Origin: Acidobacteriota bacterium
Lineage (GTDB): Bacteria > Acidobacteriota > Terriglobia > Terriglobales > Acidobacteriaceae
NCBI GenBank assembly: GCA_018268755.1
Contig: JAFDVW010000020.1
Span: 26,997-90,996 of the forward strand
DNA length: 64,000 bases
Direction: 5' to 3'
Of this stretch, positions 59,250 to 64,000 are shown one piece after another. The notes beneath the pieces were generated by a model. The model saw only the letters and a list, made by a program, of their open reading frames with translations. It was not told the origin of the DNA and ran no database searches. The position numbers were made by a program, and so were the translations under genes. Within the stretch, counting starts at the first letter, position 1. Every line of letters starts with the position of its first letter.

Positions 59250-60224
59250 GTGGTTTTGAAAGTAAGGGTTTTTTATCACGACAAATGCTTTGATGGGGCC
59301 TCCTCGGCCGCTCTTTTCTCCCGCTTCTACCGCGAACGCATCCGCGGCGATGTGGAGTTCGTCTTCAGTGGACTCCTGCACCGTGCCGGGGCCCTGTTCA
59401 ACGAGAACGATTTCGACGGAGACGAGAACGCCATCGTCGACTTCAAATACTCCAGCTCGCCCAAAATCACCTGGTGGTTCGACCACCATGAGAGCGCCTT
59501 CCTGACCCCGGAGGATGCCGCCCACTTCGAGCAGGACCAGAGCAACCAGAAGTTTTATGACCCGGACTTCAAGTCCTGCACCAGCTTTCTGGCCACCATC
59601 GCAGAGCAGCGCTTCGGCTTCAATCCTGCGCCGGTGGCGGAGCTGGTCCACTGGACCGACATCATCGACGGCGCGCTCTATCCCGATGCCCGCACCGCGG
59701 TCGAAATGAAGGAACCGGCCATGAAGCTGACCATGGTGATCGAGTCGGCGCCCGACTCCAACTTCGGGCCGCGGCTGATTCCGCTGCTGGCCAGCAAGTC
59801 GTTGGCGGAAATTATTCGCGAACCCTTCATCGCCGAACTGCTGCCCCCGCTTCTGCAGCGCCACGAGCGCTCCATCGGCATTCTGCGTGAGCGCATTGAG
59901 TGCACCGATGGCACCATCTTCTTCGATGTGACCGACCACGATCTCGAGGGCTACAACAAATTCGTGCCCTATTATCTGCATCCTGAGTCCATCTACAGCG
60001 TGGGGCTCAGCAAGAGCAGCTTCCGGGTGAAGGTCTCGGTGGGCTCCAATCCCTGGGCCCCGCAGGAGCCGGTGGTCAATCTGGCCAAGATTTGCGAGCG
60101 TTATGGCGGCGGAGGACACGCTCGTGTGGGCGCCATCTCCTTCGATGTCACCAAGCATGCCGAAGCCAGCCAGGCCGCCCAGGAAATCGTCGCCGAGCTG
60201 CGCGCCGCGGTACGCGGCAGGTAG
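59250..60224 (+). CDS. DHH family phosphoesterase
   Basis: The protein has 324 residues. The first motif is FYHDKCFDGASSA, the DHH-like triad is WWFDHHESAFL near 72, and the C-terminal DHHA1 motif is YGGGGHARVGAISF. This is the manganese-dependent phosphoesterase fold of nanoRNase, c-di-AMP phosphodiesterase and RecJ relatives. Its size resembles NrnA, but nanoRNase function is not proven. Start is GTG with AGAGGG near. Confidence 0.82.
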   Translation: MVLKVRVFYHDKCFDGASSAALFSRFYRERIRGDVEFVFSGLLHRAGALFNENDFDGDENAIVDFKYSSSPKITWWFDHHESAFLTPEDAAHFEQDQSNQKFYDPDFKSCTSFLATIAEQRFGFNPAPVAELVHWTDIIDGALYPDARTAVEMKEPAMKLTMVIESAPDSNFGPRLIPLLASKSLAEIIREPFIAELLPPLLQRHERSIGILRERIECTDGTIFFDVTDHDLEGYNKFVPYYLHPESIYSVGLSKSSFRVKVSVGSNPWAPQEPVVNLAKICERYGGGGHARVGAISFDVTKHAEASQAAQEIVAELRAAVRGR

Positions 60225-60316
60225 GTTTGTTCTGTTTCCGTAAAAGCGCGGGCTGGGGCGGGGAAGCCGTCGTTTTTTCCGCTAGCCTGACGCTACAAAG
60301 CAACGCTTAACGTAAA

Positions 60317-60358
60317 CTCCCACAGCGACCCCCCAAAAGACCTGTGGGAGTTTTCTTT
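60317..60358 (+). terminator. Rho-independent terminator after the DHH gene
   Basis: CTCCCACAG (60317-60325) and CTGTGGGAG (60342-60350) form a perfect 9-bp stem with a 16-nt loop, followed by TTTTCTTT. It lies about 95 nt after the stop codon. Confidence 0.75.
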
Positions 60359-60410
60359 GCTAGGAATGGCGAAGCTGCCCAGCGCTACCCCGCGAAATAG
60401 CCCCACAGAG

Positions 60411-60448
60411 TGGTCATTCCGAGCAGCCTGGCGACGAGGAATCTGCTT
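60411..60448. repeat. TCATTCCGAG-type repeat fragment
   Basis: TGGTCATTCCGAGCAGCC followed by GACGAGGAATCTGC is a left-end fragment like those at 3561 and 29290. No inverted right end. Confidence 0.5.
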
Positions 60449-60491
60449 TTTGCGACTATGCCGTTTACCGGGGAGGGTGCGAAAGGCGCTG

Positions 60492-60567
60492 TGGAGGCCC
60501 CGTCCGGAATCGAACCGGAACCGCAGGTTTAGGAAACCTGAGCTCTATCCATTTGAGCTACGGGGCC
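60492..60567 (-). tRNA. tRNA-Arg (anticodon CCT)
   Basis: Read on the minus strand the cloverleaf is complete: GGCCCCG/CGGGGCC acceptor, GCTC/GAGC D-stem, CAGGT/ACCTG anticodon stem with loop TTCCTAA, TCCGG/CCGGA T-stem. CCA is encoded. The discriminator base reads U, unusual for arginine tRNAs, where A or G is usual. It reads AGG codons. Confidence 0.94.
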
Positions 60568-60705
60568 TTGCCTTCCTTTATACAAGATTCTGTGAATCCA
60601 CGGGAATGGGCCCGCCATCTGGTGTTTGGAGCGCGGGATACCCCGTCTCCGGGCCAGCGAACCCGCCTGCCTGATCTCGCGTAAACCGCGTAAAATAAAA
60701 GGGCG

Positions 60706-61956
60706 ATGCGTACACTCGTCGAGATCTTTGGCCAGACTCTGCGTATTCTCTGGGCGCATAAGCTGCGCTCGTTTCTGACCATGTTCGGCATTGCCTGGGG
60801 AGTAGGGTCTCTGCTGCTCCTGGTCGGCCTGGGGGAGGGCTTTCGCTCCGGCAACCGGCGGCAGTTCGACGAGCTGGGCGAAAACGTAATGTTCGTCTGG
60901 GGCGGCCGGGCCCCTGCGCTCAACGGCAGCGCCACCAGCAAACGGCCTTATTTCCTGACCATGCAGGACTACCGCATGGTGCGCGAGCAGTGCTCCGAGG
61001 TGAAGAACGCAGTTCCCATTGTTCAGCGCAATGATATCCGCGCGGTCAGCGAGTATTACCAAAGCGCTGGACAAATCGTCGGCACCCCGCCCCAGCTCAG
61101 TGAAATCCGCTATCTCCCGCTTTCCGAAGGCCGTTGGGTCAATGCCCTGGATCTGGCGCAGAAGCGGCGCGTGATTGTGCTGGGCGACGAGACCCGCCGT
61201 GTGCTCTTTCCCGGCCGGCCCTCGGTGGGCAGTACGATTCTGCTGAATGGCATTCGCTATCAGGTCATCGGGGCCATCCAACGCCTGGGCCGGGGCGAGA
61301 ACACCAATCAGAACCTCAAGAGCTATGTGCCTCTCGACACCATGCGCCAGGACTTTCCTCCCCTAAATGTGGGGGAGACCCTCGACCCGCTCTCGCTCAT
61401 CGTCTATCAGCCCCGGACCCGCGGCCTGCATGAAACCGCCCGCTTGCAGGTGCATAAAGTGATCGCTCACAACCACGGGTTTGACTACCAGGACGAAGAT
61501 GCCTTCGATGAGTGGGACAGCATCCAGACCGCGGAGAATGTGGGCAGGATCTTCGATGCCATGAATATGTTTCTGGGCAGCGTGGGCCTGGTCACGCTGG
61601 CCTTGGGGGCGATCGGCATCATCAACATCATGTTGGTTGCGGTAGCTGACCGCACTCGCGAAATCGGCTTGCGCAAGGCCCTGGGCGCCACCAATGGCAG
61701 CATTATGTTCCAGTTTTTCGTGGAAGGCGCTTTTCTGACCGTGCTCAGCGGAGGTTTAGGTATGGGAGCGGCCGCCGGTCTGATGGGGGCGCTGGCCCTG
61801 CTGCCCTCGCCGCCCGGCTTTGACACGCCGCGCATTGTGCCCTCGACCGCCTTGTTGGCCATCGCCACGCTGGCCGTGGCCGGCATTGCCGCCGGATTGT
61901 ATCCCGCGCGCCAGGCGGCCTTGCTGCAACCCGTGGAGGCCCTGCGTAAGGAATAG
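60706..61956 (+). CDS. MacB/FtsX-type ABC transporter permease
   Basis: The protein has 416 residues. An N-terminal transmembrane helix (about 21-45: FLTMFGIAWGVGSLLLLVGLGEGF) is followed by a large extracytoplasmic MacB-type periplasmic domain (50-285) and three C-terminal segments (290-400: FLGSVGLVTLALGAIGIINIMLV, VLSGGLGMGAAAGLMGA, LAIATLAVAGIAAGLYPARQAA). VADRTREIGLRKALGAT is the family coupling motif. No ATPase is in this window. It stands 2 nt before the next permease. Confidence 0.92.
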   Translation: MRTLVEIFGQTLRILWAHKLRSFLTMFGIAWGVGSLLLLVGLGEGFRSGNRRQFDELGENVMFVWGGRAPALNGSATSKRPYFLTMQDYRMVREQCSEVKNAVPIVQRNDIRAVSEYYQSAGQIVGTPPQLSEIRYLPLSEGRWVNALDLAQKRRVIVLGDETRRVLFPGRPSVGSTILLNGIRYQVIGAIQRLGRGENTNQNLKSYVPLDTMRQDFPPLNVGETLDPLSLIVYQPRTRGLHETARLQVHKVIAHNHGFDYQDEDAFDEWDSIQTAENVGRIFDAMNMFLGSVGLVTLALGAIGIINIMLVAVADRTREIGLRKALGATNGSIMFQFFVEGAFLTVLSGGLGMGAAAGLMGALALLPSPPGFDTPRIVPSTALLAIATLAVAGIAAGLYPARQAALLQPVEALRKE

Positions 61957-61958
61957 CC

Positions 61959-63203
61959 ATGTACAAAGACCTATTGCGTCAGGCCTTCGCCGCCATGCGC
62001 CACGATTTGCGCAAGACCATCCTGACCATGCTGGGCATGGCCTGGGGCATTGCCACCGTGGTCCTGCTGCTGGCTTACGGCGAAGGGTTTGGCCGGGCGG
62101 TGCAAAACATCTTCGAAAATTTCGGGGCCACCGCGGTGGGCATCTTTCCTGGACGCACCACCCAGCAAGCCGGCGGCAACAAAGCCGGTGTGCCCGTCCG
62201 CTTTACCTCGTCCGATACCGAACTGCTTAGTAATGTGGTGCCGCTGGCCCGCTATATGTCCCGCCAAATTGGCAAGGACGGCACCGTGCAAGTGGGCGCC
62301 CGCTCCAAATCCTATTCGGTTGCAGGACTCGATCCTTCCATCCAGTACATCTGGAACATTAAGATCGGAGAAGGACGCTTCCTCGACGACCAGGACAACC
62401 AGAGCCACGCTCTGGTGGCGGTGCTGGGTTCGCAGGTCAAGACGGAGCTGTTTTCCGGCATGGAGGCCATCGGGGAATATATCCACATCAATGGCACCTC
62501 ATTCCAGGTCGTCGGCGTGGCCGCCGCCCGCATGCAGGAAGGCGGGGACAGCGACATCAACAGCACTGTCTACATTCCTTTCGAATCCATGAGCGTGCTG
62601 CAGAGCACGAAGTACATCGGCGGCTATTGGATGGATTCCCGCGGCCTGGACCACGACAAGATGGCCAAAGACATCCGCGATGCCCTGGCCCTGGCCCATG
62701 GCTTCAAGTCGGATGACCGCCGGGCGGTCATGATCTTCGATGCCCAGAAGCAGCTGGCCCAGTTCAGCATCATCACCCTGGGCATCAAAATCCTGCTGGC
62801 CTTCATTGGCACGGTCACCCTGGGCATCGGCGGGGTGGGCTTGATGAATATCATGCTGGTCTCGGTCACGCAGCGTACGCGGGAGATCGGCGTGGAGAAG
62901 GCCCTGGGCGCGCGCAAGAAGGACATCCTGTTTCAGTTTCTCTCCGAGGCGCTGGTCATCACGGCCATGGGCGGAGTGCTGGGTGTGCTGCTCTCCTACG
63001 CGGTGTCATTTTCGGTGGGCACGCTGACTCTCTATAGCGCGGTCGCCCAGAATGCCGAAGCCGGAGACATTCGTCTGATTGTGGCCCCCAAGATCCTGCT
63101 CATTTCGACCTTGATTTTGATCCTGGTGGGGATTGTCAGCGGCATGTTTCCCGCGGTGCGGGCGGCCAACCTCGATCCCATCGAAGCCCTTCGCCACGAA
63201 TAG
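61959..63203 (+). CDS. MacB/FtsX-type ABC transporter permease, second copy
   Basis: The protein has 414 residues with the same architecture as its neighbour: N-terminal helix (IATVVLLLAYGEGFG), periplasmic domain (50-270), and three C-terminal helices starting LAFIGTVTLGIGGVGLMNIMLVS. The coupling motif is TQRTREIGVEKALGARKKD. The two permeases probably pair as heterodimer with an ATPase encoded elsewhere. Cargo could be lipoprotein, peptide or drug. Confidence 0.92.
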   Translation: MYKDLLRQAFAAMRHDLRKTILTMLGMAWGIATVVLLLAYGEGFGRAVQNIFENFGATAVGIFPGRTTQQAGGNKAGVPVRFTSSDTELLSNVVPLARYMSRQIGKDGTVQVGARSKSYSVAGLDPSIQYIWNIKIGEGRFLDDQDNQSHALVAVLGSQVKTELFSGMEAIGEYIHINGTSFQVVGVAAARMQEGGDSDINSTVYIPFESMSVLQSTKYIGGYWMDSRGLDHDKMAKDIRDALALAHGFKSDDRRAVMIFDAQKQLAQFSIITLGIKILLAFIGTVTLGIGGVGLMNIMLVSVTQRTREIGVEKALGARKKDILFQFLSEALVITAMGGVLGVLLSYAVSFSVGTLTLYSAVAQNAEAGDIRLIVAPKILLISTLILILVGIVSGMFPAVRAANLDPIEALRHE

Positions 63204-63212
63204 GCCGTCCCT

Positions 63213-64000
63213 TCAAACTTGTACCGTGGGCAGGAAGCGCGGCGCTTGCCGCGCCTTGGTGGCCTGCTCAAAGGCGTAAGCATACTGAATCAGCTTGGCT
63301 TCGCTCCAGGCCCGCCCAAAGAAGGAAATACCCACCGGTAGTCCGAAGATCAGGCCCGCGGGCACGGTGATGTCGGGATATCCCGCGACTGCCGCGGCAT
63401 TGGAGCTGCCTCCCGAAGAGTGGTCGCCATTCACCAGGTCGGTGGGCCAGGCCGGGCTTCCCGTCGGCGCAATCATGGCGTCGAGCTTCAGCTTGTCCAT
63501 CACCGCGTCGATGCCTTCCTTGCGCGACAGGCGATGATTGTTTTCCAGGGCCTCCCGATACTCCTTGCTGGTCAATGGCCCCTTGGCTTCGGCAGCGTAG
63601 AAGTTCTCCTGGCCGAAGTAGGGCATCTCTTTCTCTCGATTGCGCTCGTTGAATTCAATGACGTCTTTCAGCGAATGCACCGCTGCGTCGGGACGTGTAG
63701 CCAAATACGCGTTCAGGTCGGCCTTCAATTCATAGAGCAGTACGGTGAATTCGGTGTCATCAAATTTGCCGTGCGTGGGAATATCCGCGGGGTCAACCAT
63801 GACTGCGCCCAGGTCTTTCATGGCGCGGATGGAGTCTTCCATCAGTTTGTCGACGGCCGCGCTGAAGCCAAAATACTTTCTCGCCACGCCGATGCGGGCC
63901 CCGCGCAGTCCATTGGGATCGAGAAACTTGGTGTAATCCACGGCGCTCTTTCCCTGCAGCGTCGCGGTGGCGCTGTCGCGCGGATCGAATCCGGCCAGGG
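63213..64000 (-). CDS. Amidase signature family enzyme, C-terminal part (cut by window end)
   Basis: The frame remains open to the edge of the window, so the N-terminal half with most catalytic residues is missing. The visible part (about 262 residues) has a linker reading DPRDSATAT, then helices (SAAVDKLMEDSIRAMKDLG), LDAMIAPTGSPAWPTD, SSGGSSNAAAVAGYPDITVPAG and LPVGISFFGRAWSEAKLI, the usual C-terminal blocks of amidase signature hydrolases. It may act on nitrogenous amides or peptide amides. Its convergent neighbour is the second permease. Confidence 0.85.
   Translation of the reverse strand, partial: LAGFDPRDSATATLQGKSAVDYTKFLDPNGLRGARIGVARKYFGFSAAVDKLMEDSIRAMKDLGAVMVDPADIPTHGKFDDTEFTVLLYELKADLNAYLATRPDAAVHSLKDVIEFNERNREKEMPYFGQENFYAAEAKGPLTSKEYREALENNHRLSRKEGIDAVMDKLKLDAMIAPTGSPAWPTDLVNGDHSSGGSSNAAAVAGYPDITVPAGLIFGLPVGISFFGRAWSEAKLIQYAYAFEQATKARQAPRFLPTVQV

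Overview
The window is about 64 kb of dense, high-GC bacterial chromosome with no rRNA, CRISPR array, intact insertion sequence or prophage. The gene set suggests a free-living aerobic acidobacterium of the Terriglobia/Koribacter type: an SdhC-A-B succinate dehydrogenase of the b558 class, a PEP-CTERM exported protein, PilZ proteins, a zinc-ribbon/pilin-like fusion, a small MKDIHEVLRR coiled-coil protein, many secreted proteins of unknown function, and intergenic repeats built on CACAGAGGACACAGAG and TCATTCCGAG. This placement rests on gene content and style, not on a search.

Layout. 0.4-9 kb: a methyltransferase, a glycine-rich exported protein, enolase, a DinB protein, cofactor-independent phosphoglycerate mutase (with enolase, two consecutive steps of lower glycolysis), an exported pilin-module protein, and thiO flanked by inverted pairs of a ~220-bp repeat. 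9-19 kb: a P-loop kinase, a DUF5715/M15-like exported protein, the sdhCAB operon, SRAP and RdgB (DNA and nucleotide-pool hygiene), and a large PTPS-related membrane protein. 18.7-26.2 kb: a signalling block with a REC-PilZ-PilZ protein, a small coiled-coil protein, a PEP-CTERM protein behind a candidate sigma54 promoter, and a translationally coupled trio (hybrid PAS histidine kinase, REC-HDOD, REC with a degenerate HD domain). 26-35 kb: gamma-glutamyltransferase, exported NTF2-like and PEGA proteins, tRNA-Arg(ACG) followed by an AT-richer orphan gene, an FMN-binding protein, a half-size EamA transporter, a Ste24-like M48 protease, and an exported protein with an HD-hydrolase-like histidine pattern.

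35-41 kb: a metal-response cluster made of a small HMA-like protein without CxxC, an ECF sigma factor with a cysteine-rich tail (CorE/ECF44-like), and a P1B copper-type ATPase with YHS and paired Cys-rich metal-binding motifs. A VapBC pair, a coiled-coil membrane protein and a YetF-like protein follow. 41-53 kb: an amidohydrolase, a cNMP/DUF1003 membrane protein, DNA polymerase X, a cold-shock protein, a NUDIX hydrolase, two Rossmann dehydrogenases, prenyl diphosphate synthase with a receiver-like protein and xseB, and a homocysteine methyltransferase/MTHFR fusion. 53-64 kb: a beta-propeller lipoprotein, penicillin acylase, a Fur-family regulator, two divergent zinc-ribbon membrane proteins, a DHH phosphoesterase, tRNA-Arg(CCT), two MacB/FtsX-type permeases, and an amidase cut by the window end.

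The strongest leads are the CorE-like sigma/copper ATPase cluster, the exported HD-like protein, the repeat-flanked thiO, an orphan sigma54 promoter followed by a long hairpin in a gene-free gap, and four families of hairpin repeats scattered between genes. All family names are my reading of motifs; no database search was run.
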